Shown here piece by piece: positions 1 to 7,821 of a DNA stretch of 28,386 nt (the first letter of the stretch is position 1; the number at the start of each line of letters is the position of its first letter). Source of the DNA: CAZNUP01 sp964609775 (GTDB taxonomy: Bacteria; Patescibacteriota; Microgenomatia; JAMCZE01); assembly GCA_964609775.1 (NCBI GenBank), contig CAZSSJ010000015.1, positions 1 to 28,386 on the forward strand, read 5' to 3'. Position numbers and translations under genes: made by a program. The notes beneath the pieces were generated by a model. It was not told the DNA's origin, made no database searches, and was given only the letters and a program-made list of their open reading frames with translations.

Positions 1-19
1 TGAAACAGAGTTACTTAAC

Positions 20-520
20 CTACAGATAACTGTACCAATTTAGGGGTGCACTCCAGGCTAAATTCTTGTCTAGTTCCAGTCCCGACTCATAAAAACCGTT
101 TTTCTTATAGAAATTTACTGCTCTTTTATTGTCCCAATAAGCTGAAACCCATAACTTAGTGGCTTTTTGTTCTTTTGCCCATTTGACAGAGGCGTCGATT
201 AACAATTTTCCTATTCCTCGGGATCGGTATCGTTCATCTACCCCAATATTTTCTATTTCGACATATTTACTTTTTCGGTAACCGAGATCTTTAATCGACA
301 GGGCAACATACCCAACTGGCTGGTTATCAGAATACGCAATTAGGCATTTCCCATAACTTCCGTTTGCTAGTTTTTTGTAATACTTGATTCCTTTTTCAGA
401 AAATGGCCACTCCAGATCAAGATCATCATCATTTTGTTTATCCCACAGAAAGACTTGATTATTGAGGTTCTGAATTATCTTCCAGTCTTTGCCTTGAGCT
501 GTTTTTATCTTTAAGTCCAT
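20..520 (-). CDS. GNAT-family N-acetyltransferase
   Basis: A 166-aa protein with the GNAT fold signature. The acetyl-CoA binding motif A is seen as RSRGIGKLL after the strand IENIGVDERY, and motif B as the YWDNKRAVNFYKKNGF segment near the C-terminus. GNAT enzymes move an acetyl group from acetyl-CoA to an amine; the substrate here cannot be read from sequence. The ATG start at 520 is supported by a Shine-Dalgarno-like GAGGT about 9 nt upstream, one of the few clear ones in this window. No signal peptide is present, so it should be cytosolic. It is complete and lies downstream of tRNA-Gln on the same strand. Family assignment is solid; the substrate is unknown. Confidence 0.9.
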   Translation of the reverse strand: MDLKIKTAQGKDWKIIQNLNNQVFLWDKQNDDDLDLEWPFSEKGIKYYKKLANGSYGKCLIAYSDNQPVGYVALSIKDLGYRKSKYVEIENIGVDERYRSRGIGKLLIDASVKWAKEQKATKLWVSAYWDNKRAVNFYKKNGFYESGLELDKNLAWSAPLNWYSYL

Positions 521-570
521 ATCTGATCTACCTCATAAAATGGAGTCTTCTTAAGCTCCAGAAGGCGAAG

Positions 571-641
571 CTCCGAGGCATCGATTCGAACGATGATACA
601 CAGATTCAGAGTCTGTGGTCCTACCATTAGACGACCTCGGA
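571..641 (-). tRNA. tRNA-Gln (anticodon CUG)
   Basis: The minus strand folds as a 71-nt tRNA: 7-bp acceptor stem TCCGAGG/CCTCGGA, discriminator G at 571, D arm with GTC/GAC stem, anticodon stem ACAGA/TCTGT with loop CTCTGAA (anticodon CTG, reading CAG), and a T arm CATCG-TTCGAAT-CGATG. The 3' CCA is not encoded. The 5' end abuts the TAA stop of the upstream GIY-YIG gene with no spacer, so the two are probably co-transcribed and RNase P would have to cut directly after the stop codon. The first 18 nt are duplicated at 933-950. Confidence 0.92.
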
Positions 642-887
642 TTAATTTCTAAAAACAAATTTTCTTAGAAATCTTCTGCCAGTCGCTGATTTAAAGTATT
701 TTTCCCTTTTTCTTGCTTCCTCTCTCGTATTAAACGCTTCGGTGTAAATTATATCCCATGGTAAATATCTTCGTGTGTAAAAACTTTTACCGCTATTATG
801 CTCTTCAAGTCTCTTATTTTCGTCTTGTGCTATCCCAACGTAGCTCTTAAGAAATCGTCTACTTTTTAGAACGTAAACCTTATACAT
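642..887 (-). CDS. GIY-YIG (URI-type) endonuclease-like protein
   Basis: An 81-aa single-domain GIY-YIG protein. Visible are the first strand VYVLKS, the second motif YVG (residues 16-18, for the YIG part), the KRLEEHN helix with conserved Arg and His, and the EARKREKYFKS helix carrying the catalytic-type Glu. Such domains cut DNA using one metal ion. Solo copies are common in CPR genomes, but their role is mostly unknown. The ATG at 887 has no clear ribosome site. The stop codon occupies 642-644 and the next base is nucleotide 1 of tRNA-Gln. The gene plus a GC-rich palindrome is bracketed by two copies of the first 18 nt of that tRNA, which suggests a small mobile or homing-like unit. Confidence 0.88.
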   Translation of the reverse strand: MYKVYVLKSRRFLKSYVGIAQDENKRLEEHNSGKSFYTRRYLPWDIIYTEAFNTREEARKREKYFKSATGRRFLRKFVFRN

Positions 888-894
888 AATCCTA

Positions 895-932
895 CCCGCC
901 TCGCGTCGACGAGCAACGCGAGTCGAGGCGGG
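895..932. repeat. GC-rich palindrome next to the tRNA-Gln fragment
   Basis: A 9-bp perfect stem (895-903 with 924-932) encloses a second alternative stem (CTCGCGT at 900-906 with ACGCGAG at 916-922). It touches the distal copy of the tRNA 5' end and lies just upstream of the GIY-YIG start. It could be a terminator-like or recognition structure of the inserted unit; no T-run follows. Confidence 0.7.
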
Positions 933-950
933 CCATTAGACGACCTCGGA
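933..950 (-). repeat. 18-bp duplicate of the tRNA-Gln 5' end
   Basis: Identical over 18 bp to 624-641, the first 18 nt of tRNA-Gln (acceptor 5' strand and start of the D arm). Similarity stops sharply on both sides. Together the two copies flank a 291-bp segment holding the GIY-YIG gene and the palindrome, in the manner of a target duplication or a regenerated insertion site. Confidence 0.85.
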
Positions 951-982
951 AGGAAACTTACAGTATTTTACCAAAACTGAGG

Positions 983-1312
983 TCACTTTTTCCTGGAGCG
1001 TTGGATTTCCGCCAAAATGTCCTTTTTAACTTTTTTTGCCTCCTCAGAAATCAATTTTTCAATCTCTGCAACCTCACTTTTCAACTTCTTAAGCAGGCTT
1101 TCATCTCCTGGATTCTGATGAAATCTTTGTAAAAACTTTTGGTGCTTTTCTTTGGGAAGCTTCCGCAAAATCACATCCAGGGTATGATGATGGAGTGTCT
1201 CGTCAGCCAGTTGAATAATTTCTTCCCGTTCAACGGCATCAATTTCATATTTATCCAGTTCCCGGATGATTTCCTCACGGACAATCAAATGGTCGTAAAA
1301 AATTTTACTCAT
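983..1312 (-). CDS. Conserved-looking small helical protein of unknown function
   Basis: A 109-aa charged, almost wholly helical protein starting at ATG 1312; a TTG four codons upstream (1324) is possible but less likely. It is rich in Glu, Lys and Leu with a HHH stretch and a predicted coiled-coil-like C-terminus (LLKKLKSEVAEIEKLISEE). There is no signal peptide or membrane segment. A possible -10 (TATTGT, 1321-1326) ends 8 nt upstream of the ATG, fitting the leaderless pattern seen elsewhere in the window. I do not recognise the family; short acidic helical proteins of this sort are common and unnamed in Microgenomates. Confidence 0.7.
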   Translation of the reverse strand: MSKIFYDHLIVREEIIRELDKYEIDAVEREEIIQLADETLHHHTLDVILRKLPKEKHQKFLQRFHQNPGDESLLKKLKSEVAEIEKLISEEAKKVKKDILAEIQRSRKK

Positions 1313-1320
1313 GTTTCTAG

Positions 1321-1447
1321 ACAATAGATGGTAGGGGATAGAAAATGGTATTAGAAAATAGAGGCTTGAAGATAGAAATCTAATCTATCCTCCATATTCT
1401 ATCTTCAAAAAACTATCTTCCATCTTCTATCATCTATCGTCTATTGT
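1321..1447. repeat. Long imperfect inverted repeat made of ATAGA/TCTAT units
   Basis: The intergenic DNA between two minus-strand genes is low-complexity. The outer arms 1321-1348 and 1420-1447 are complementary at 23 of 28 positions, and an inner 12-bp arm (1366-1377 with 1397-1408) is perfect. The right half is made of drifting 7-mers such as CTATCTT, CTATCAT and CTATCGT. It could form a long stem in RNA or a cruciform in DNA. No coding sequence is seen in it. Confidence 0.7.
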
Positions 1448-1451
1448 TTCA

Positions 1452-2396
1452 CTATACCTGGCTTTTCAAATACTCTTTGTTCTTCTCTAAATTATATTCC
1501 AAAGGTCCCAATGGAATCTCTTTGTTCGGGTCGTTGACAAAGAAAAGCACCACCGGGTGATTTTGCCTGCCATAATTAATTCCCAGATATTGCATCATTT
1601 CCGGCGATCCGCCGAAATGTTTGCCCGTGAAAGCCGCCGGCCCGGCATCGGCGACGGCCGCCACGACCGCTTTGCCGTTGGCCGGATTGACCACCAGAAC
1701 GTGGCGATACTTATACCATTTCGCCAGTTCTTCTGTCCGGATATTCCAGTCGGGCAGATATAACGTCTGGACAGCGACATACCATTTCTCCGTTTCCACC
1801 AGTTCCGGCGTCATCTGGTTCCGGGAAGGCGCAAAATAGCCCCAACCACCGAGACCCGGGGTGATGCCTTTTTCAATCAGATCGCGGTGTTCATAGACCG
1901 TGTCACCAGGATAGCGCGGCAGGTGCTGTTCCGCCCCCATCCGGCCATACGAATTGTTTAACCGGTTTCCCTCAAGTTCGGCAACGGCTTTGACGCCGTA
2001 CATCTTTTCAATTTCCTCACTGATTTTCTCTTCCTGGTCCCGGTTCAAAACCCAGTTGCCGACCGCCGGCAAAATCTCTTGAAGGGTTTTCCCCAATTGA
2101 TCCTGAAGCACACCCAAGTTAACAACTTCATTTTTTTGGGCTTCCAACTGACCCCGCTGTCCTTGAACCGGTACGGCCGAATGAGCAGATAGCAAAAGCG
2201 TTCCGGCCAAAGCCCCCGAGGCCATAATCCTGGCCGCGTGCTCCCGGATTCTCCCTGGCCGAAGCCCCAGTCTTTCATAGAATTTCTTGGCCTCCGGGTG
2301 CGCTTGGAGAAGTTTTGTTTCCGAGGCCAGACTGCGCAGTTTCAGCCGGTTGCGCAATTGCGAAGAATTTAGTTGGGCTCTGACACGTCCACTCAC
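1452..2396 (-). CDS. Exported or anchored protein with a DPBB/RlpA-like C-terminal region
   Basis: A 314-aa protein starting at GTG 2396. Residues 1-50 are basic and hydrophilic. A hydrophobic segment (about residues 57-75, ASGALAGTLLLSAHSAVPV) suggests export or an N-terminal anchor. The C-terminal third holds VVNPANGKAVVAAVADAGP followed by a GKHFGGSPEMM segment. This resembles the double-psi beta-barrel pattern of RlpA and expansins (NGKsVvvrVnDrGP...), which bind or cut cell-wall glycans. That link is my inference from motif shape, not a family match. The gene stands alone on the minus strand, divergent from the NHL-repeat gene. No Shine-Dalgarno is visible, and a -10-like TACAAT ends 6 nt before GTG. 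Confidence 0.7.
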   Translation of the reverse strand: MSGRVRAQLNSSQLRNRLKLRSLASETKLLQAHPEAKKFYERLGLRPGRIREHAARIMASGALAGTLLLSAHSAVPVQGQRGQLEAQKNEVVNLGVLQDQLGKTLQEILPAVGNWVLNRDQEEKISEEIEKMYGVKAVAELEGNRLNNSYGRMGAEQHLPRYPGDTVYEHRDLIEKGITPGLGGWGYFAPSRNQMTPELVETEKWYVAVQTLYLPDWNIRTEELAKWYKYRHVLVVNPANGKAVVAAVADAGPAAFTGKHFGGSPEMMQYLGINYGRQNHPVVLFFVNDPNKEIPLGPLEYNLEKNKEYLKSQV

Positions 2397-2402
2397 TATT
2401 TA

Positions 2403-2408
2403 ATTGTA
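2403..2408 (-). promoter_or_regulatory. -10 element of the DPBB-like gene, leaderless arrangement
   Basis: TACAAT on the minus strand, 6 nt from the GTG start. No good -35 was found at 16-18 bp. The call rests on the same spacing in nine other genes of the window. Confidence 0.45.
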
Positions 2409-2453
2409 GCAACATTTTCTACAAAGAGTTCGGAGGCGAACCAGGAACCATGA

Positions 2454-5270
2454 TTGACAAGACAGATTCAAAAAGATAATACTAATTGTGTGACTAATAA
2501 ATCCTTTGGCTTTACCCACCCTTCCTTGCTTGTTCTGCTCTTTTTCCTTCTGATGATTCCACTAACAGCCTATTTACTGACCAGGCCGCCAGGCTCATAT
2601 AACATTACTTCTAAAGCATCAATTCTCGACGCTGTGCGAGGCAACTCAGGTGATCTTTGGGCAGATGCAGTGCTTGGCCAACCGGACTTCGCCCAGGGAA
2701 TTCCTGGAGAAGTGACCAGTTTCACTGGAGCCAACCCTGACGGCGTTATTGTCGATCGTTCGGCTCTCCCCAACCGAGTATACGTCTTTGACGGCATCAA
2801 CAGTCGCATACTCGGATATAAATCCCTCGGAATTTGCACTAATGACCCAAGCAAAGCCTGCACCAGCAAATCTGATTGTGGCGGCCAAGCGTGCCAACTG
2901 GAAGTGGCTGGAATTAATGGCACGAAGAAGGCAGACATCGTCATTGGCCAACCCAGCTTCAACACCTCAGCATGCAATGGAGATGGCACCTTTTTAAGTT
3001 ACCCCAATTTTCCGATTCCAAGCGCCTCTACTCTTTGCTCGGTTCTCCCAAGCGAGCCCAGTGCTCTTGAAGCAGGTCCTGGAGCATCCATGGCAGTCGA
3101 TCCCACAGGAAGACTCTACGTGGCCGATTTCTATAACAATCGCGTTCTAGCCTATGACGATCCCTTTACCCAAGACAAAGTTGCTGACGACGTTTGGGGT
3201 CAACCAGACTTTGCTTCCTTTGCCTGTAATCGTGGGCAAGGTGTAAGCGCAAGCGGCCTTTGCTTTATTAATAATGCTCCCACTAAACCTGAAGTGGGCG
3301 GAGTAGACATTGATTCTGCCGGCAACCTCTGGGTTGTTGATGGAGGAAACAACCGAGCGCTGCGTTTTCCAAAAGGAACTGATGGCAAGCCCACAAAAAC
3401 GGCCGATCTTGTTCTTGGGCAGCCCGATTTTCAGTTCCGAAATCCAGGAAGCTCCGCTTCACAATTCGAAGCGCCTTCGGCACTCAGAGTTGCTCCCACT
3501 GGCCGAGTCTATGTGGCCGATTCCCAAAATGGCCGCATCCTGGCTTTTGACACACCATTAACAAACGGCAAATCCGGCACTATTTTTAATAGTCAAGCTC
3601 GTAAGGTCACCGGGCTTGATTTCCATATCGACGGCAATTTGTGGGCCAATGAAACGAACAATAACCAACTTATACTCTATAGCCAATCGGGAACACCGCT
3701 CAAAGTTCTCTTTAAAGATACCTACAAACCCGATGGTCAGTGTGGCTCGGGATCGGTGTGCAACTCTCCTCTGGGGCGAGACAGCTGCAACATGTGCAAC
3801 TCTAAAGGCTCGGTTGGGGTAACAAGAGATGGCGATGTCCTTCCTGCCGCCGCTTCTTTCTCTCAAACTGTGAACTATTATCAAAGCCCAATTCCTGACC
3901 CGACCCCCGGAGTTGCCTATCCGGCAGTGGCGCAATTTTTTAGCCCGCCACTCGGAAGCATTAATATGCTTAGTGCCAAAAGCCTTCTTTCTCCCCGCGG
4001 AATTGCTGTCACCTCCAATCAGTTCATTGTTGCTGATGCCGGGCGGCTTCTTTTCTGGAACACCTCCTCACCCAGTGCAATAGTTGACGCCTCTCCTGCC
4101 GCTGGCGCATTAAATGCTAGCAGTTTTACCCAGCGGACGGAGCCACACTATGGCCGAATTGCCACATCGCAAAATAGTTTGTGGGTGCTTAAGGAAAACG
4201 ATCTGCAACGCTTTTCCCTGCCCGTAAGTAACGGTCAAACGCCAGCCCAAGTCATTAAACTAGACTCGTTGCAAATTCTTGGTCAGTCTTCCTCAACTGG
4301 ACAGCAAAGTCTTGCAACTGGGGTCTTTGCTGATCCATCCGACCGTTATCTTTGGCTATCGCTTCCTTATCAGTCCCGAGCAATTCGTGTCAGAGTTCCA
4401 ACCAACTACACTGGCACCTACGTAATTGATGCAATCATAGGTGGTTCTGACATTCCGCCGATCGATCGCACTTGGCACCGCTCCTGCCCTGACCTCAACA
4501 CACTTTGTGCCCCTGGTGCCATCACTCAAGACCGAAATGGGAACGTGTGGATCTCAGACTACTATCTTGAAAACGAAGGAACAGGTAAACTAATTCGATT
4601 TGACAGCTCCCTCTTTTCACTGGGTAACAGTCAACTCATCACCAAGCTCGTCGCCAACGCCACTCAAGTGTTTGCCAATGTCTATGGTTGGGAGCCGGCT
4701 TTTGATTCCGCCAATCGACTCTATCTTGGGACAGCCGCTTTCGTAACCGATCGCTTTCCAATCTTTGTTGACAACATCCTCTCCCAGTCAGGGTCCACTT
4801 TGACAATTAGCCGCAAGTTTCCAGAGCTCTACTCTCAGGCTTTTTCTATGAAAATTGACCAAGGCGATAATCTCTATGCAACTGATATGAACCGCGGGCG
4901 CGTACTTATCTATAAAAACCCGGCTGGGAGCGTTACGCCTCCGCCTCCCCCACCACCTCCGCCTCCCCCACCACCCACTGACACTCAAGCACCGGTTGTG
5001 TCAATTGCCTCTCCAACTAACGGTGGCTCAGTCAAACACGGATCAACAACCACAATCGCTGCAACAGCAAGTGATGATGTGGGAGTCTCCAGGGTTGTGT
5101 TTTCTGTAAATAATGCAATTATCTGCACTGACACCTCCGCTCCGTATTCATGCAATTGGTCAGTTCCCGGCAAACCCAATGTTACCTATTCTCTAGGCGC
5201 TAAAGCCTATGATGCGGCCGGGAATGTGGGAGTGAGCTCGATGGTTTCAGTGAAGTCAGTCAACAAGTAA
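2454..5270 (+). CDS. Large exported NHL-repeat beta-propeller protein with C-terminal Ig-like domain
   Basis: A 938-aa protein. The N-terminus has a membrane segment (about residues 24-43, LLVLLFFLLMIPLTAYLL), so the rest is outside the cell. The body carries NHL-type repeats: GQPDF strands recur (DAVLGQPDF, VWGQPDF, VLGQPDF) with LYVADFYNNRVLAYD, LWVVDGGNNRALRFP and VYVADSQNGRILAFD blades. Cys-rich loops occur at about residues 124-144 and 430-446. A 13-Pro linker (about residues 829-841) leads to a C-terminal Ig-like domain starting at about DTQAPVVSI. NHL propellers usually bind proteins or carbohydrates. The chosen start is TTG 2454, with AGGA about 8 nt upstream; the nearby ATG at 2450 is in another frame and soon stops. 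The 3' end overlaps gltX (convergent) by 15 bp. Confidence 0.85.
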   Translation: MTRQIQKDNTNCVTNKSFGFTHPSLLVLLFFLLMIPLTAYLLTRPPGSYNITSKASILDAVRGNSGDLWADAVLGQPDFAQGIPGEVTSFTGANPDGVIVDRSALPNRVYVFDGINSRILGYKSLGICTNDPSKACTSKSDCGGQACQLEVAGINGTKKADIVIGQPSFNTSACNGDGTFLSYPNFPIPSASTLCSVLPSEPSALEAGPGASMAVDPTGRLYVADFYNNRVLAYDDPFTQDKVADDVWGQPDFASFACNRGQGVSASGLCFINNAPTKPEVGGVDIDSAGNLWVVDGGNNRALRFPKGTDGKPTKTADLVLGQPDFQFRNPGSSASQFEAPSALRVAPTGRVYVADSQNGRILAFDTPLTNGKSGTIFNSQARKVTGLDFHIDGNLWANETNNNQLILYSQSGTPLKVLFKDTYKPDGQCGSGSVCNSPLGRDSCNMCNSKGSVGVTRDGDVLPAAASFSQTVNYYQSPIPDPTPGVAYPAVAQFFSPPLGSINMLSAKSLLSPRGIAVTSNQFIVADAGRLLFWNTSSPSAIVDASPAAGALNASSFTQRTEPHYGRIATSQNSLWVLKENDLQRFSLPVSNGQTPAQVIKLDSLQILGQSSSTGQQSLATGVFADPSDRYLWLSLPYQSRAIRVRVPTNYTGTYVIDAIIGGSDIPPIDRTWHRSCPDLNTLCAPGAITQDRNGNVWISDYYLENEGTGKLIRFDSSLFSLGNSQLITKLVANATQVFANVYGWEPAFDSANRLYLGTAAFVTDRFPIFVDNILSQSGSTLTISRKFPELYSQAFSMKIDQGDNLYATDMNRGRVLIYKNPAGSVTPPPPPPPPPPPPPTDTQAPVVSIASPTNGGSVKHGSTTTIAATASDDVGVSRVVFSVNNAIICTDTSAPYSCNWSVPGKPNVTYSLGAKAYDAAGNVGVSSMVSVKSVNK
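4938..4973 (+). repeat. Two tandem 18-bp units encoding the polyproline linker
   Basis: The same 18-bp CCT/CCG/CCA unit occurs twice in a row (4938-4955 and 4956-4973) inside the NHL gene and encodes most of a 13-Pro run. Such a run would normally need EF-P for translation and can change length by replication slippage. Confidence 0.85.
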
Positions 5271-6668
5271 TAAAGAAGACCCTAGACGTGACACAATCTC
5301 GTCCTTCCCCAGAATTTCCATAACATCCCACAGTGGGGGAGTCTGCGCTTTCCCCGTAATAGCTATCCGCAGAACCATAAAGTAGTCACCAACTTTAATG
5401 TTTTTCTCGGCACAAAAGGCCCGGGCATTTTCTTCCAGAACTTTTCCGTCCCAATTTTCGCTGAGGGTTTTAATCGCGTGGTCTAGCACTTGAGCAGAAA
5501 TGCCCGCTACCTTTGCAAAAATGTCATCACTGCCTTTCGGCTCCTCAAAAAAGTAATCCGTCAACCGATCAAAGTCCCTGAGAGTTACCATCCGCTCCTT
5601 AACCAGTGGCAGAACTTTAGCAATTTCCGCTTCCTCTCGGGAAGTAAATTTCTCCAGTCTTTTAGCAAGCGTAACATTATCAAGGGACCGGATGTATTGC
5701 TGGTTAAACCATTTTAGTTTCTCGTAGGTAAAACGCGGATTAGATTTATTCAAATGGTTCAAGTCAAAGGCAGAAGTGAATTCTTGAAGAGTAAATAATT
5801 CTCTTTCTGTCCCTGGATTCCAACCGAGTAAAATCAAATAATTATCAAGTGCCTCAGGCAAATACCCCGCTTCCAGAAAACTTCTGGCCGAAACCGACCC
5901 CCGGCGTTTGCTCATTTTTCCCTCGCCTGATGGATCAAGAAAAACCGGCAGATGGCCCACTTTTGGCATGTCCCAACCAAAGAATCGATACAGTAGCACG
6001 TGTTTTGGTGTTGACGAAATCCATTCATTCCCTCGGATAATATGTGTTATTTCCATTAGATGATCATCGACCACCACCGCTAAATGATAGGTCGGGTAGC
6101 CATCCGATTTGAGGAGTATTTGGTCATCTAATACCGAGGAATTGACAGTCACTTCTCCTTGGACAAAATCCTCAAAACTTATTTCCTCATTGTCCGGCAC
6201 TTTCATCCGGATGACATATGGTTCTCCGGCGGCTACCCTTTTTTCTGATTCTTCTCGCCGTATATTTCGGCAGTGCCGGTCATAACCGGGAAGTTTGTGA
6301 TCCTTCTCTTGCTGTTTCCTGAGAGTTTCTAGACGCTCTTTGGTGCAGAAACAGTAATACGCCTTGCCAGACCTAACAAGTTCAATGGCATACTTACAGT
6401 AGAGATCTAGTCTTTGTGATTGATAATACGGTTCATGCGGTCCCCCGATTCGTGGCCCCTCATCCCAGGAAACTCCGTAATCGGTAATAACTTCTAATAT
6501 TCGATCTACTGCCCCTTCAACATATCTTTCTCGGTCTGTGTCTTCAATCCGCAGAATAAGTTGACCGTTGTTTTTCTTTGCCCAAGCATAGTTGTAAAGA
6601 AGTGTTCGAATGTGCCCGATGTGGTACTCACCGGTGGGCGAAGGAGCCATTCTGCAGCGCACTTTCAT
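5256..6668 (-). CDS. gltX: Glutamyl-tRNA synthetase
   Basis: A 470-aa class I synthetase that charges tRNA-Glu with glutamate, and possibly tRNA-Gln where the amidotransferase route is used. The HIGH signature is in PSPTGEYHIGHIRTLL and the KMSKS loop is GKMSKRRG. A zinc-site pattern CFC...YDRHC lies at about residues 113-137. Length is normal. ATG 6668 is preferred over the in-frame TTG at 6689 because family members begin right before VRCRMAPSPTG, and because a TACAAT -10 ends 8 nt upstream. It is convergent with and overlaps the NHL gene by 15 bp. Whether it is discriminating cannot be decided here; glnS and gatCAB are not in the window. Confidence 0.97.
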   Translation of the reverse strand: MKVRCRMAPSPTGEYHIGHIRTLLYNYAWAKKNNGQLILRIEDTDRERYVEGAVDRILEVITDYGVSWDEGPRIGGPHEPYYQSQRLDLYCKYAIELVRSGKAYYCFCTKERLETLRKQQEKDHKLPGYDRHCRNIRREESEKRVAAGEPYVIRMKVPDNEEISFEDFVQGEVTVNSSVLDDQILLKSDGYPTYHLAVVVDDHLMEITHIIRGNEWISSTPKHVLLYRFFGWDMPKVGHLPVFLDPSGEGKMSKRRGSVSARSFLEAGYLPEALDNYLILLGWNPGTERELFTLQEFTSAFDLNHLNKSNPRFTYEKLKWFNQQYIRSLDNVTLAKRLEKFTSREEAEIAKVLPLVKERMVTLRDFDRLTDYFFEEPKGSDDIFAKVAGISAQVLDHAIKTLSENWDGKVLEENARAFCAEKNIKVGDYFMVLRIAITGKAQTPPLWDVMEILGKDEIVSRLGSSLLLVD

Positions 6669-6676
6669 ACGATTGA

Positions 6677-6705
6677 ATTGTACTATCAATAATAGATATA
6701 CTCAA
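6677..6705 (-). promoter_or_regulatory. gltX promoter
   Basis: -35 TTGAGT (6700-6705), 17-bp spacer, -10 TACAAT (6677-6682), then 8 nt to ATG 6668. Transcription would start at or next to the start codon. Confidence 0.65.
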
Positions 6706-6752
6706 TTAGTACCAATAACTAATAACTCAATAACCGTTACTCGTCACTACCC

Positions 6753-7814
6753 ATGGCATCACTTACTGAAGTTTCCTATTACTCTCGCAAGGGCATCAAT
6801 CTGGCTGTAATTTTTGCGATTGCCTTCCTCATCATCCGCACTGCCATTTTAACCGCCGCTGATTTGCGTAATCGCTTCTTTCCCCCCCCACCCCCCCCGC
6901 CGAATTGTTTTTTTGGCCCTTTACCCGTCCCGAACGCTCAAAATGGCATTGCCACCCCCTCGGGCTTAACCTACACTATTGAAACACCGGATTTGTCGCT
7001 CCCCCCTCTCCCCCAAACCCTCAAAGTCTACTTCCTGCCCTCTCCGCCTGGTCCCACTTTCAATTCTTTTGACAAGATGAAATCCCAAGCCGCCACTCTC
7101 GGCTTCACCGGGAGTCCTAAACGGCTGACAACGAGCCTCTACGAATTTTCCGATCCGGCCAACCCTTTGCGCACTCTGGAACTCGACGAATTGTCCCACA
7201 ATTTCCGCATCACCTATAAATACGAGTCTGATCTCTCCCTCTTCAACGAGAAAAACTTTTCCTCGAAAGAAACCATTGCCGCTATGGCCCAAAAGTTCTT
7301 TGCTGGTGCCGCCGCCCTTCCTCTTGATGTCTCAACCGGATCTATCGACACCATTCTTCTCAAACTTGATGGCAGCAATCTCGTTCCGGCCACTTCCATT
7401 TCCAACACTGACGCTGCCTACGTCACCTTAAATCGAACGCCGCTTGACAAAATTCCCATCGTTTCTCCTGATGCCAAACGCGGTCTCATTTCCGCTCTCG
7501 TCACTGGGAATTCAAATCCGAGCAAAGCCATTCTTAATGCCTCCTATCTCTATAACCCCCTCGACCGCCAAAACTTTGCGACCTACCCGTCGGTGAATGT
7601 TCAAGCCAGCTTCGACCAGTTAAAATCTGGTCAGGCAATCTTTGCCAGTCTCCCGGACCCTCTACCGAAGTCCGTGGCGATTCGGAAAGTTTTCGTGGCC
7701 TATCTTGACCCCTATCCTTCCCAAAGCTACCTCCAACCAGTCGTCGTCTTCTCTGACGAAAGGGGATTCGTGGCCTACGTTCGAGCCATTCTTCCAACCT
7801 GTTCTGCTAAGTAA
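6753..7814 (+). CDS. Membrane-anchored extracytoplasmic protein of unknown function
   Basis: A 353-aa protein. A transmembrane anchor (about residues 16-36, NLAVIFAIAFLIIRTAILTA) is followed at once by a short polyproline stretch (FFPPPPPPPNC), then an extracytoplasmic domain rich in Pro, Ser and Leu. The repeated style (TLKVYFLP, LTYTIETPD, VFVAYLDPYPSQSYLQPVVVFSDE) suggests beta-rich domains. The Cys after the polyproline run is not in a lipobox. I do not recognise the family. ATG 6753 has no clear ribosome site. Its stop lies 7 bp from the convergent L,D-transpeptidase gene. Like the NHL protein it combines an anchor and a proline linker, so an envelope role is likely. Confidence 0.75.
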   Translation: MASLTEVSYYSRKGINLAVIFAIAFLIIRTAILTAADLRNRFFPPPPPPPNCFFGPLPVPNAQNGIATPSGLTYTIETPDLSLPPLPQTLKVYFLPSPPGPTFNSFDKMKSQAATLGFTGSPKRLTTSLYEFSDPANPLRTLELDELSHNFRITYKYESDLSLFNEKNFSSKETIAAMAQKFFAGAAALPLDVSTGSIDTILLKLDGSNLVPATSISNTDAAYVTLNRTPLDKIPIVSPDAKRGLISALVTGNSNPSKAILNASYLYNPLDRQNFATYPSVNVQASFDQLKSGQAIFASLPDPLPKSVAIRKVFVAYLDPYPSQSYLQPVVVFSDERGFVAYVRAILPTCSAK

Positions 7815-7821
7815 CCTGAAG

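Noticed and set aside
2450..2480. ATG at 2450 as the start of the NHL gene
   Set aside because: It is in a different frame and meets a stop after nine codons; TTG 2454 is in frame with an upstream AGGA.
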